In this document: positions 56,585-64,000 of the stretch, piece by piece
How positions within the stretch are numbered: the stretch's first letter is position 1
How the letters are laid out: every line of letters starts with the position of its first letter
From: Pseudomonas frederiksbergensis
GTDB lineage: Bacteria > Pseudomonadota > Gammaproteobacteria > Pseudomonadales > Pseudomonadaceae
DNA: 64,000 bases
Reading direction: 5' to 3'
Assembly: GCF_003732665.1 (NCBI RefSeq)
Contig: NZ_MOBP01000001.1
Span: 105,466 to 169,465, forward strand
Notes under the pieces: generated by a model
Databases searched by the model: none
What the model saw: only the letters and a program-made list of their open reading frames with translations
What the model was told of the DNA's origin: nothing
Program-made: the position numbers and the translations under genes

Positions 56585-56608
56585 GGGGATCATCGCTTGA
56601 CTCGAGAT

Positions 56609-58099
56609 TTAGTCGAACGTAATACCCTGAGCCAACGGCAGCTCCAGCGAATAGTTCACGGTGTTGGTCTGGCGACGCATGTAGGCGCGCCATGCATCGG
56701 AGCCCGATTCACGACCGCCACCGGTTTCCTTCTCGCCACCAAACGCGCCGCCAATTTCCGCGCCGCTCGGGCCGATGTTGACGTTGGCGATGCCGCAGTC
56801 GCTGCCCACGTCCGACATGAATTGCTCGGCTTCACGCACGTCGGTGGTGAAGATGCACGAAGACAGGCCTTGGGGTACAGCGTTGTTCAGGCGCATCGCT
56901 TCGTTGAAATCGGTGTAGCCGACCACGTAGAGGATCGGGGCGAAGGTCTCGTTGCACACCACATCGCTTTGCTCCGGCATCTCGACGATGGCCGGGGACA
57001 CGTAGTAGGCATTCGGGAATTTGTCTTCCAGTTGACGCTTGCCACCAAACACCCGGCCGCCTTCGCTCAAGGCTTGTTCCAGGGCTTCCTGCATGTTTTC
57101 GAAACTGTTTTTGTCGATCAGCGGGCCGATCAGGTTGCCTTCCAGCGGGTTGCCGATGCGGACCTTGGCGTAGGCAGCCTTCAGGCGGGTGACAATTTCT
57201 TCCTTCACCGATTCGTGGGCGATCAAGCGACGCAGGGTGGTGCAACGCTGGCCGGCAGTGCCGACGGCGCTGAAGAGGATGGCGCGCACGGCCATGTCCA
57301 GGTCGGCGCTTGGGCCGAGGATCATCGCGTTGTTGCCGCCCAGTTCGAGGATGCTGCGAGCGAAACGTGCGGCGATTTTCGGCGCCACTTCGCGGCCCAT
57401 ACGGGTGCTGCCGGTAGCGCTGATCAGCGCGACACGCGGGTCATCGACCAGTGCTTCGCCGGCATCGCGGCCGCCGATGATCACTTGGCTCAGGTGCGGT
57501 GGTGCGTCGCTGAAGTTTTTCAGCACACGATCAAACAGTGCCTGGCAAGCCAGGGCGGTCAGCGGGGTTTTTTCCGACGGCTTCCAGATCACCGGGTTAC
57601 CGCAGACCAGCGCCAGCGCAGTGTTCCAGGCCCAGACCGCGACCGGGAAGTTGAACGCGCTGATCACGCCGACAACGCCCAGCGGGTGCCAGGTTTCGCG
57701 CATGTGGTGGCCAGGACGCTCGGAAGCGATGGTCAAACCGTACAGTTGACGGGACAGACCAACGGCGAAGTCGCAGATGTCGATCATTTCCTGAACTTCG
57801 CCCAGGCCTTCCTGGGTGATCTTGCCGGCTTCCCACGACACCAGCTCACCGAGATCAGCCTTGTATTCACGCAGAATGTCGCCCAGTTGGCGCACCAGTT
57901 CGCCACGGCGCGGTGCCGGGACCTTGCGCCACAGCTCAAATGCATGATCTGCGCGACTGATGTGCTGCTCGACTTCGGCAGCGCCTTCCCAGTTCACGCT
58001 GGCAATCTGGCTGCCATCGATCGGCGAATGCACCGGCACTTTGCCGTTCTGGTACAGGGCCGGGTTCACACCAAGACGATCAAGCAATGCGGCAACCAT
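56609..58099 (-). CDS. amaB: L-aminoadipate-semialdehyde dehydrogenase AmaB
   Basis: The 496-residue ALDH7 (antiquitin-like) enzyme has the cofactor-site SATGSTRMGREVAPK near residue 227, the general base Glu in SILELGGNNAMI near 255, and the nucleophile in GTAGQRCTTLRRL near 291. It oxidises the semialdehyde formed from pipecolate to 2-aminoadipate. Both amaB and amaA are transcribed leftward from a shared region divergent from a LysR gene. Confidence 0.93.
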   Translation of the reverse strand: MVAALLDRLGVNPALYQNGKVPVHSPIDGSQIASVNWEGAAEVEQHISRADHAFELWRKVPAPRRGELVRQLGDILREYKADLGELVSWEAGKITQEGLGEVQEMIDICDFAVGLSRQLYGLTIASERPGHHMRETWHPLGVVGVISAFNFPVAVWAWNTALALVCGNPVIWKPSEKTPLTALACQALFDRVLKNFSDAPPHLSQVIIGGRDAGEALVDDPRVALISATGSTRMGREVAPKIAARFARSILELGGNNAMILGPSADLDMAVRAILFSAVGTAGQRCTTLRRLIAHESVKEEIVTRLKAAYAKVRIGNPLEGNLIGPLIDKNSFENMQEALEQALSEGGRVFGGKRQLEDKFPNAYYVSPAIVEMPEQSDVVCNETFAPILYVVGYTDFNEAMRLNNAVPQGLSSCIFTTDVREAEQFMSDVGSDCGIANVNIGPSGAEIGGAFGGEKETGGGRESGSDAWRAYMRRQTNTVNYSLELPLAQGITFD

Positions 58100-58284
58100 G
58101 GGTCACTCCTCAAGCAAAAAACGGAAATCGTGCAGCCGGAATATCACGGCTGATCAGACCTGTAGTTGTAGCGCCACTCAGACGAGCCAACAAACGACCA
58201 TTAAGCGAGATATCATTCCGTTTATTCATGCTTCGCATCTGTCGGTAAAAGAAAAGCATAGAGCAACAAGAAAAAGGACCACCC

Positions 58285-59196
58285 ATGCTGAATAAACGCT
58301 ACTTGCCGTCGATCACCGCCCTGCAGTGTTTCGAGGCCGTGACCCGGCATCTGAGCTTCACCCGGGCCGCCGAAGAGCTGAACCTGACCCAGAGCGCCGT
58401 CAGCAAACAGGTCGCGCAACTCGAAGAGCTGCTGCAGCACCTGCTGTTCCGCCGGGTGCGCCGACGCCTGCAAATGACCCCGGCCGGCGATTTGTACCTG
58501 GTCGAGGTACGAAAGATCCTCACTCAGGTGGAAATGTCGACCCACTACCTGCGTTCCTACGGCGGTGACACCGAAGTCCTGCGCGTGTCGACGCCGCCGA
58601 CCTTCGGCGCCCGCTGGCTGGTGCCGCGCCTGAAAGGCTGGCGCCTGCGTCATCCGTCTATTCACCTCGATTTGTGCAGCGAGCAGGAAGCCGACGACCT
58701 GCTGCAAGGTCGTAGCGACCTGGCGTTCTACTTCGGCCAAGGCTCGCGGCCTGGCACCGAAAGCCTGAAATTGTTTGGTGAAGAGCTGGTCCCGGTCTGC
58801 GCCCCGGGCAGCCTGCCGGACACGCCGTTCACCGACCCGACGCAACTCACCGACCTGGTCCTGCTGCAAAACGCCTCCCGGCCCCAGGCCTGGCACGACT
58901 GGTTCGACAGCCAGGGCTATCACACCGAACACAGCTACCACGGCCCGCGCTTCGAAACCTTTTATATGTGCATCCGTGCCGCGCAGGTTGGCTGCGGCGT
59001 GGCACTGTTGCCACGGTTTCTGGTGGAAGAGGAATTGGCCGACGGCAAACTGGTTATTCCGTGGAAGCATGCGATGCCGAGTTCCGACGCGTATTACCTG
59101 GCCTACCCCGAACATTCGGCGGAAGTGCCCAAAGTGCGGGACTTTGTGAAATGGATGTTGGAGCAGATTGATAGCCCGGACACCCCACAAATTTGA
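58285..59196 (+). CDS. LysR-family regulator beside amaBA
   Basis: The 303-residue regulator has an N-terminal winged helix (LQCFEAVTRHLSFTRAAEEL; LTQSAVSKQVAQLEELLQ) and an effector domain with STPPTFGARWLVPRLKGWRL. It is divergent from amaB with a 185-bp gap, so control of lysine/pipecolate catabolism is likely. I found no clean inverted operator in the gap. AAGGA lies 9 bases before the start. Confidence 0.9.
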   Translation: MLNKRYLPSITALQCFEAVTRHLSFTRAAEELNLTQSAVSKQVAQLEELLQHLLFRRVRRRLQMTPAGDLYLVEVRKILTQVEMSTHYLRSYGGDTEVLRVSTPPTFGARWLVPRLKGWRLRHPSIHLDLCSEQEADDLLQGRSDLAFYFGQGSRPGTESLKLFGEELVPVCAPGSLPDTPFTDPTQLTDLVLLQNASRPQAWHDWFDSQGYHTEHSYHGPRFETFYMCIRAAQVGCGVALLPRFLVEEELADGKLVIPWKHAMPSSDAYYLAYPEHSAEVPKVRDFVKWMLEQIDSPDTPQI

Positions 59197-59212
59197 TGCA
59201 TCACACCATCCC

Positions 59213-59302
59213 TGTGGGAGCGGGCTTGCTCGCGAAAGCGATGGGCCAGTCAATATCGATGTTGAATGTACTGGCCCCTTCGCGAGCAAGCCCGCTCCCA
59301 CA
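59213..59302. repeat. REP doublet, R-F arrangement
   Basis: Outward REP copies with spacer GATGTTGAATGTACTGG lie between the LysR gene and pncB. Confidence 0.9.
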
Positions 59303-59424
59303 GGGATCTCCTGCGCCTAAAAAAACGCTGGCAATCCGTACCCCCGATATGCGCCACTAGCCCCATTCATTGATACAGCTGAAACGTCGCGACCACGGGC
59401 CGCGGCCAGCCTGGAGATTCCCTT

Positions 59425-60648
59425 ATGAGCGAGAGCGTATTCGGCGATCGCATCGTGCAGAACCTGCTCGACACCGACTTCTACAAACTGACGATGATGC
59501 AGGCGGTGCTGCACAACTACCCTAACGTGGAAGTCGAATGGGAGTTTCGTTGCCGTAACAGTGAGGATTTGCGCCCGTACCTGGCGGAGATCCGTTACCA
59601 GATCGAGCGCCTGGCCGAGTTGAGCCTGAGCGCCGACCAGTTGAGTTTCCTGGAGCGCATCAGCTTCATGAAACCGGATTTCCTGCGCTTTCTCGGCTTG
59701 TTCCGCTTCAACCTGCGTTACGTCCATACCGGCATCGAGAATGGCGAGTTGTTCATCCGCCTGCGCGGGCCGTGGCTGCATGTGATTCTGTTCGAAGTGC
59801 CGATGCTGGCGATCGTCAGTGAAGTGCGAAACCGCTATCGCTACCGTGAAGTCGTCCTTGAACAGGCCCGCGAGCAGCTCTACCGCAAGTTTGACTGGCT
59901 GACCGCCAACGCCAGCAGTGACGAATTGTCCGAGTTGCAGGTCGCCGATTTCGGCACCCGGCGTCGGTTTTCTTACCGCGTGCAGGAAGAAGTGGTGAAC
60001 GTGCTCAAGCACGATTTCCCCGGACGTTTCGTCGGCACCAGCAACGTGCACCTGTCCCGCGAGCTGGACATGAAACCCCTGGGCACCATGGCCCACGAGT
60101 GGATCATGGCCCATCAACAACTCGGCCCGCGGCTGATCGACAGTCAGATTGCCGCGCTGGATTGCTGGGTTCGCGAGTATCGCGGCCTGCTCGGGATCGC
60201 CCTGACCGACTGCATCACCACCGATGCCTTCCTCGGCGATTTCGACCTGTATTTCGCCAAGCTCTTCGACGGCCTGCGCCACGATTCCGGGGACCCGGTG
60301 CTGTGGGCGGAAAAATCCATCGCCCATTACCACAAGCTCGGCATCGACCCGATGAGCAAGACCCTGGTGTTCTCCGACAGCCTGACGCTGCCCAAGTCCC
60401 TGGAAATATTCCGTGCATTGCGCGGTCGGATCAATGTCAGCTTTGGCATCGGCACCAACCTGACCTGTGACATTCCGGGTGTTGAACCGATGAGCATCGT
60501 GCTTAAAATGACCGCCTGCAACGGCCAACCGGTGGCGAAGATCTCCGATGAGCCCGGCAAGACTCACTGCAAAGACCCGAATTTCGTCGCCTATTTGCGA
60601 CACGTTTTCAAAGTACCTGCCCTTTCCAGTATTCCAAGCAAGGAGTGA
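59425..60648 (+). CDS. pncB: Nicotinate phosphoribosyltransferase PncB
   Basis: The 407-residue protein starts with [20 protein letters not shown] and VEWEFRCRN, the standard PncB opening. [20 protein letters not shown] near residue 211 contains the active-site histidine region (the His in [10 protein letters not shown] follows), and [16 protein letters not shown] near 289 binds PRPP. It converts nicotinate to nicotinate mononucleotide in NAD salvage. nadE follows after 4 bases. Confidence 0.95.
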   Translation: MSESVFGDRIVQNLLDTDFYKLTMMQAVLHNYPNVEVEWEFRCRNSEDLRPYLAEIRYQIERLAELSLSADQLSFLERISFMKPDFLRFLGLFRFNLRYVHTGIENGELFIRLRGPWLHVILFEVPMLAIVSEVRNRYRYREVVLEQAREQLYRKFDWLTANASSDELSELQVADFGTRRRFSYRVQEEVVNVLKHDFPGRFVGTSNVHLSRELDMKPLGTMAHEWIMAHQQLGPRLIDSQIAALDCWVREYRGLLGIALTDCITTDAFLGDFDLYFAKLFDGLRHDSGDPVLWAEKSIAHYHKLGIDPMSKTLVFSDSLTLPKSLEIFRALRGRINVSFGIGTNLTCDIPGVEPMSIVLKMTACNGQPVAKISDEPGKTHCKDPNFVAYLRHVFKVPALSSIPSKE

Positions 60649-60652
60649 ATTC

Positions 60653-61480
60653 ATGCAAGCCGTACAGCGTGAGATTGCTGATCAGCTCAAGGTTCAGCCG
60701 CCGTTCGCCAATCAAGCGGCCCTCGAGGCTGAAGTCGCCCGGCGGATTACCTTTATCCAGGATTGTCTGGTCAATTCCGGGCTCAAGACCCTGGTGCTGG
60801 GCATCAGCGGCGGCGTCGATTCCCTGACCGCCGGCCTGCTGGCCCAGCGTGCCATGCGCGAATTGCGCACCCGCAGCGGTGACGACAGTTACAAGTTCAT
60901 CGCCGTGCGCCTGCCGTACGAAACCCAGTTCGATGAACACGACGCCCAGGCTTCGGTGGATTTCATCGCGCCGGACGAGCGTCACACCGTGAACATCGGC
61001 CCGGCGGTCAAATCCCTGGCCAGTGAAGTCGCGGCGTTCGAAGGCAAGCATGCGGTGTCGGTGGATTTCGTGCTCGGCAACACCAAGGCGCGGATGCGCA
61101 TGGTTGCCCAGTACACCATCGCCGGCGCGGCCCAAGGGTTGGTGATCGGTACTGACCACGCGGCGGAAGCGGTGATGGGGTTCTTCACCAAGTTCGGTGA
61201 CGGCGCCTGCGACCTGGCGCCATTGAGCGGTTTGGTGAAGAACCAGGTCCGCGCGATTGCCCGCAGCTTCGGTGCGCCGGAATCGTTGGTGGAAAAGGTC
61301 CCGACAGCGGACCTTGAAGACCTGTCGCCGGGCAAGCCGGACGAAGCGTCCCATGGCGTAACGTATGCGGAGATTGATGCGTTCCTGCATGGCGAGGCGG
61401 TGCGGGAGGAAGCGTTCAAGATCATCTGCGATACGTACAGGAAGACCCATCACAAGCGGGTGATGCCGTTTGCGCCTTGA
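60653..61480 (+). CDS. nadE: Ammonia-dependent NAD synthetase NadE
   Basis: The 275-residue protein has the ATP-pyrophosphatase P-loop [16 protein letters not shown] near residue 45. [16 protein letters not shown] near 142, [19 protein letters not shown] near 163, and [13 protein letters not shown] near 189 are NadE signatures. There is no glutaminase domain, so ammonia is the nitrogen donor. AAGGAG lies 7 bases before the ATG at 60653. It completes NAD salvage together with pncB. Confidence 0.95.
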   Translation: MQAVQREIADQLKVQPPFANQAALEAEVARRITFIQDCLVNSGLKTLVLGISGGVDSLTAGLLAQRAMRELRTRSGDDSYKFIAVRLPYETQFDEHDAQASVDFIAPDERHTVNIGPAVKSLASEVAAFEGKHAVSVDFVLGNTKARMRMVAQYTIAGAAQGLVIGTDHAAEAVMGFFTKFGDGACDLAPLSGLVKNQVRAIARSFGAPESLVEKVPTADLEDLSPGKPDEASHGVTYAEIDAFLHGEAVREEAFKIICDTYRKTHHKRVMPFAP

Positions 61481-61492
61481 TGTGTGAACAAA

Positions 61493-61530
61493 AAAAGCCC
61501 GCTGAAGGAGTTGATCCTCAGCGGGCTTTT
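61493..61530 (+). terminator. Intrinsic terminator after nadE
   Basis: AAAAGCCCGCTGA and TCAGCGGGCTTTT form a 13-bp stem, extended by AGGA/TCCT in the loop, and run into TTTTCTTT. It closes the pncB-nadE transcript. Confidence 0.92.
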
Positions 61531-61565
61531 CTTTGGCCCAGGCATTTATCGATGCGCAAGGCCTA

Positions 61566-61637
61566 TTCGCGAGCAAGCCCGCTCCCACACTGGACCGGTG
61601 TTCACAGGACCAATGTGGGAGCGGGCTTGCTCGCGAA
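61566..61637. repeat. REP doublet, F-R arrangement
   Basis: Facing REP copies with a 24-bp spacer lie between the convergent nadE and azurin genes. Confidence 0.9.
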
Positions 61638-61660
61638 GAACGATAACGCGGTGGCCCGAC

Positions 61661-62107
61661 TTACTTCAGGGTAACCGTGCCTTTCATCATCGAGATGTGG
61701 CCAGGGAACGAGCAGAAGAAACCGTATTTTTCAGCAGCATCAAGCTTCGACACATCGAAAGTCACCGAGTCTGTCTCTTTAGCACCAATGATTTTGGTGT
61801 GAGCAATGATGCGTGCGTCACCTTCCGGCAGGTAGTTCTTGTCGATGCCGGCGGCCAAACCAGCGGTGGCGATCGGCTGCATGTCGGCTTCTTTGCTCAG
61901 CACCCAGTTATGGCCCATCACGTTTTTCGGCAGGCTGCCGGAGTGGGTCAGTTCCACGGTGAACGTCTTGCAGCTCTTGTCGATTTCGATGGCCTTGGTG
62001 TTGAAGGACATCTGGTCAGTGGAGTCGATGGTGGTCTTGCACTCGGCAGCCATCAATTGGCTGCTGGCCAGCGTCAGGAGGGATACCGCAACAAGTTTGG
62101 CAAACAT
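61661..62107 (-). CDS. azu: Azurin
   Basis: The 148-residue protein has a signal peptide ending at [16 protein letters not shown]. Type-1 copper ligands are visible: His in VMGHNWVL, and Cys, His and Met in [14 protein letters not shown]. The N-terminal disulfide pair is also present. Azurin is a small periplasmic electron carrier. GGAG lies upstream of the start. It is the only copper enzyme in the window apart from the copper cluster at 2-7 kb. Confidence 0.97.
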   Translation of the reverse strand: MFAKLVAVSLLTLASSQLMAAECKTTIDSTDQMSFNTKAIEIDKSCKTFTVELTHSGSLPKNVMGHNWVLSKEADMQPIATAGLAAGIDKNYLPEGDARIIAHTKIIGAKETDSVTFDVSKLDAAEKYGFFCSFPGHISMMKGTVTLK

Positions 62108-62195
62108 GGTGAATCTCCAAGGCAGGGTTAACGAATCGCGAATGGACAGAAGACTGCCTGAAAACTTCGCAAGTTCCTATGACTTGAATCAAAAA

Positions 62196-62205
62196 TTGTA
62201 TACAA
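62196..62205. promoter_or_regulatory. Palindrome TTGTATACAA upstream of azurin
   Basis: This perfect 10-bp palindrome lies 89 bases upstream of the azurin start. Its form resembles sites of GntR-family regulators. No GntR gene is nearby. Confidence 0.3.
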
Positions 62206-62300
62206 CTTTCCAGCTATGACACTCATCGAAACAATCTAACAGCCAGGCCTCTGGTCCGGCCCTATCCTCAGGTGGTCATCCCTTATCTGGAGCGCCTGTC

Positions 62301-62390
62301 ATGTCCATCAACAGCTTACTGCGCAGTTTGCTTGCCGCCTACGCCTGTGGCGCCAGCGGCACCTACGAAACACCTCAACGCGAGGTTTAA
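62301..62390 (+). CDS. Possible small protein of 29 residues
   Basis: An ATG with GGAG 8 bases upstream opens a short frame, MSINSLLRSLLAAYACGASG, ending TYETPQREV. It lies alone in the 342-bp gap between azurin and the LOG gene. A hydrophobic/cysteine patch is visible. I cannot name it; coding status depends on conservation. Confidence 0.4.
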   Translation: MSINSLLRSLLAAYACGASGTYETPQREV

Positions 62391-62449
62391 GCCTTGGATC
62401 GATGCGTGCGTGCCTTTACTCTGTGGCCATCCTGACCCTGGAGTAAGGC

Positions 62450-63037
62450 ATGTCTATCGCATCCGTTTGTGTATTTTGCGGTGCCAGCACCGGCACCAAC
62501 CCGGCCTATCGTGAAGCGGCTGTCGCCCTGGGGCGAGCATTGGCGGAGCGCAAGCTGACCCTGGTCTATGGCGGCGGCGCCGTCGGGTTGATGGGGATCG
62601 TCGCCGATGCTGCACTGGCGGCGGGCGGTGAAGTGATCGGCATCATCCCGCAAAGCCTCAAGGACAAGGAAATCGGCCACAGCGGCCTGACCCGCCTGGA
62701 AGTGGTCGACGGCATGCATGCGCGCAAGGCGCGGATGGCTGAACTCAGCGACGCATTCATCGCGCTGCCCGGCGGCCTCGGCACCCTGGAAGAACTGTTC
62801 GAAGTCTGGACCTGGGGCCAGCTCGGCTACCACGGCAAACCCCTCGGTTTGCTCGAAGTAAACGGTTTCTATGGCCAATTGACGGCTTTTCTTGATCATA
62901 TCGTCGGCGAAGGCTTCGTTCGCGCACCACACCGTGACATGCTGCAAGTGAGCGAATCGCCGCAAACCTTGATCGATGCACTGGACGCCTGGCGACCCTC
63001 GGTCCTGCCAAAATGGGCCGAGCAAAAACCCAGCTAA
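62450..63037 (+). CDS. LOG-family nucleoside 5'-monophosphate phosphoribohydrolase
   Basis: The 195-residue Rossmann-fold protein begins [11 protein letters not shown] and contains [20 protein letters not shown] followed by [19 protein letters not shown], giving the PGGxGTxxE motif of the TIGR00730/LOG family. Such enzymes release cytokinin base or free base from nucleoside monophosphates; some make cytokinins in plant-associated bacteria. GGAG lies 6 bases before the start. Confidence 0.92.
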   Translation: MSIASVCVFCGASTGTNPAYREAAVALGRALAERKLTLVYGGGAVGLMGIVADAALAAGGEVIGIIPQSLKDKEIGHSGLTRLEVVDGMHARKARMAELSDAFIALPGGLGTLEELFEVWTWGQLGYHGKPLGLLEVNGFYGQLTAFLDHIVGEGFVRAPHRDMLQVSESPQTLIDALDAWRPSVLPKWAEQKPS

Positions 63038-63105
63038 CGGCTAGGCACCGATACAGGGCAGAATATGCGCCGCTCAACCTCACCTTCGACCCAAGAGGAT
63101 CGCCC

Positions 63106-63297
63106 ATGGCTAAACCTAATTATTCCTTCGCCAAACGTCAGAGAGACTTGGCCAAGGAGCAGAAGAAAGAGGAAAAGCTTCAGCGCAAGAAAGCTACAGC
63201 TGAAGAAGAAGCAGCAGCACTGAACCCGGATGCAGAAGGTGAAGTGACGGCAGAAGATGATGTTGAAGCACCGAAAGATCAGGCGCCCGACGCCTGA
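63106..63297 (+). CDS. Small charged hypothetical protein
   Basis: The 63-residue protein begins MAKPNYSFAKRQRDLAKEQK and is lysine/arginine/glutamate-rich in the first half and acidic in the second (EGEVTAEDDVEAPKDQAPDA). It is likely helical then disordered, with no membrane segment. AAGAGGA lies 8 bases before the ATG. I recognise it only as a conserved small Pseudomonas type; function unknown. Confidence 0.75.
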   Translation: MAKPNYSFAKRQRDLAKEQKKEEKLQRKKATAEEEAAALNPDAEGEVTAEDDVEAPKDQAPDA

Positions 63298-63344
63298 GAC
63301 CCTCAGGGCCCGATGATCTGATCAGGCTCACCGGATCTGTGTCC

Positions 63345-63371
63345 AGGGTCAGCAGCCCCGCTGCTGACCCT
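63345..63371. terminator. Hairpin between convergent genes
   Basis: AGGGTCAGCAG and CTGCTGACCCT form a perfect 11-bp stem with loop CCCCG. It has no T run and touches the Nudix stop codon. Termination function is likely but unproven. Confidence 0.55.
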
Positions 63372-63748
63372 CACAGGCCCAACGCTTTACCAATCGAATC
63401 GCGATACCCCCTGGGCAAGTTGGCCGGCAAATCCTCCGGATCAAACAGCCCGATTTCCTTGTGTTCATGGCTGACTTTCGGCACAAAACCGCCCAGCAAC
63501 TGGCAGCGGTAGGTCGAGATGAATACGTGTTTGCCGGGGATCACCTCGAACAGATACGAATCCAGCGGCTCTCCCACCTCCACCTCGACGTCCAGTTCCT
63601 CGGAGATTTCCCGAGCCAGGCAGTCGGCTGCCGTTTCGCCCAACTCAATTCGCCCGCCGGGTAGCTCCCATTCGTCGCGCTCGTTGAGCATCAGCACGAT
63701 GAGGCCTTCGGGGGATTGCAGGACGCCTTTGATTGAAACCGGGAACAT
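63371..63748 (-). CDS. Nudix hydrolase
   Basis: The 125-residue protein carries the Nudix box as GGRIELGETAADCLAREISE followed by ELDVEV; the usual Gly after EE-x is replaced by Asp. The metal-binding REIxEE is intact. WELPGG precedes it. It hydrolyses a nucleoside diphosphate linked to another group, substrate unknown. Confidence 0.9.
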   Translation of the reverse strand: MFPVSIKGVLQSPEGLIVLMLNERDEWELPGGRIELGETAADCLAREISEELDVEVEVGEPLDSYLFEVIPGKHVFISTYRCQLLGGFVPKVSHEHKEIGLFDPEDLPANLPRGYRDSIGKALGL

Positions 63749-63784
63749 CGGATTTCCTCCTTTTCGCTGACAGCATCCAATCCC

Positions 63785-63874
63785 TGTGGGAGCGGGCTTG
63801 CTCGCGAAAGCGGTGTGCCAGACAACGTTGATGTCGATTGATACACCGCATTCGCGAGCAAGCCCGCTCCCACA
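63785..63874. repeat. REP doublet, R-F arrangement
   Basis: Outward REP copies with a spacer holding GGTGTGCCAGACAACG lie between the Nudix start and the next gene's stop codon. Confidence 0.9.
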
Positions 63875-63886
63875 GGGGGATTTCGG

Positions 63887-64000
63887 TTAATCCAGTGGCA
63901 TTACGGTGACTCGGACTTCCGGGTCATGGTTACCGCCCCCCAGAATCACCCCACGCAACGGCGACACATCAGAAAAGTCCCGGCCCCAGGCCAGGGTGAT
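63887..64000 (-). CDS. Transglutaminase-like protein, C-terminal end
   Basis: Only the last 37 residues lie in the window, and the frame is open at the right edge. They read ITLAWGRDFSDVSPLRGVIL, then GGGNHDPEVRVTVMPLD. The GRDFSDVSPLRGV segment is typical of the C-terminal part of bacterial transglutaminase-like (cysteine-protease fold) proteins. The catalytic residues are outside the window. Confidence 0.72.
   Translation of the reverse strand: MTLAWGRDFSDVSPLRGVILGGGNHDPEVRVTVMPLD

Noticed and set aside
62161..62210. An ANR/FNR box (TTGAT-N4-ATCAA) for azurin
   Set aside because: Only CTTGAATCAA is present, with the wrong spacing between half-sites.

Overview
The window is a piece of a Pseudomonas chromosome, most likely from the P. 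fluorescens group. This rests on the high GC content and on gene order and protein sequences that I recognise from Pseudomonas (urt-ure operon, desT-ureEFG, livKHMGF, amaAB with a LysR gene, pncB-nadE-azu). A REP element with the core GAGCAAGCCCGCTCCCACA is also scattered through nearly every kind of intergenic gap. There are no rRNA or tRNA genes, CRISPR arrays, prophage genes or intact insertion sequences. The last codons of cbiD and of a transglutaminase-like gene are cut by the window ends.

Layout. 1-1.4 kb: end of a cobalamin cluster (cbiD, cobK). 1.5-7.1 kb: a truncated antitoxin-like gene, then a copper cluster (two DUF2946 proteins, a PCu(A)C chaperone, an OprC-type TonB receptor, a PepSY membrane protein). 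7.2-12.2 kb: a TonB receptor plus a three-gene ABC importer behind a Zur-like operator, probably zinc or zincophore uptake. 12.3-16.7 kb: one gene for a 1,496-residue protein built from seven divergent copies of a ~215-residue module, function unknown; this is the least explained gene here. 17-27.3 kb: urea importer urtABCDE followed by ureD, ureA, two GNAT acetyltransferases, ureB and ureC. 27.5-42.9 kb: mixed genes (histidine kinase, cbpM-cbpA, Hsp70-like, AI-2E family transporter, PsiF, AraC/EamA pair, lipase, SMR transporter with azoreductase and LysR, bacterioferritin-like, AsmA, a small secreted repeat protein, desT). 43.2-45.6 kb: ureE, ureF, ureG and hupE. 45.8-48.9 kb: AGE epimerase, CDF transporter, SDR. 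48.9-49.7 kb: an 849-bp non-coding stretch with four DnaA boxes. 49.7-54.8 kb: livKHMGF. 55.2-59.2 kb: amaA, amaB and a divergent LysR gene (lysine/pipecolate catabolism). 59.4-64 kb: pncB, nadE, azurin, a LOG-family hydrolase, a small charged protein, a Nudix hydrolase and the end of a transglutaminase-like gene.

How the parts work together. Three nitrogen operons (urt-ure, ureEFG-hupE, livKHMGF) each carry a well-formed sigma-54 promoter with GG-N10-GC spacing. Upstream of each lies an inverted repeat made of exact TGGTGC and GCACCA half-sites, which matches the half-site of NtrC. I infer one nitrogen-limitation circuit driving urea import, urease synthesis and nickel maturation, and branched-chain amino acid uptake. 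Nickel for urease would enter through HupE and be delivered by UreE/UreG.

Limits: all calls come from reading sequence; no database search was run. Start codons were moved downstream of the longest open frame wherever a ribosome binding site or family length argued for it.
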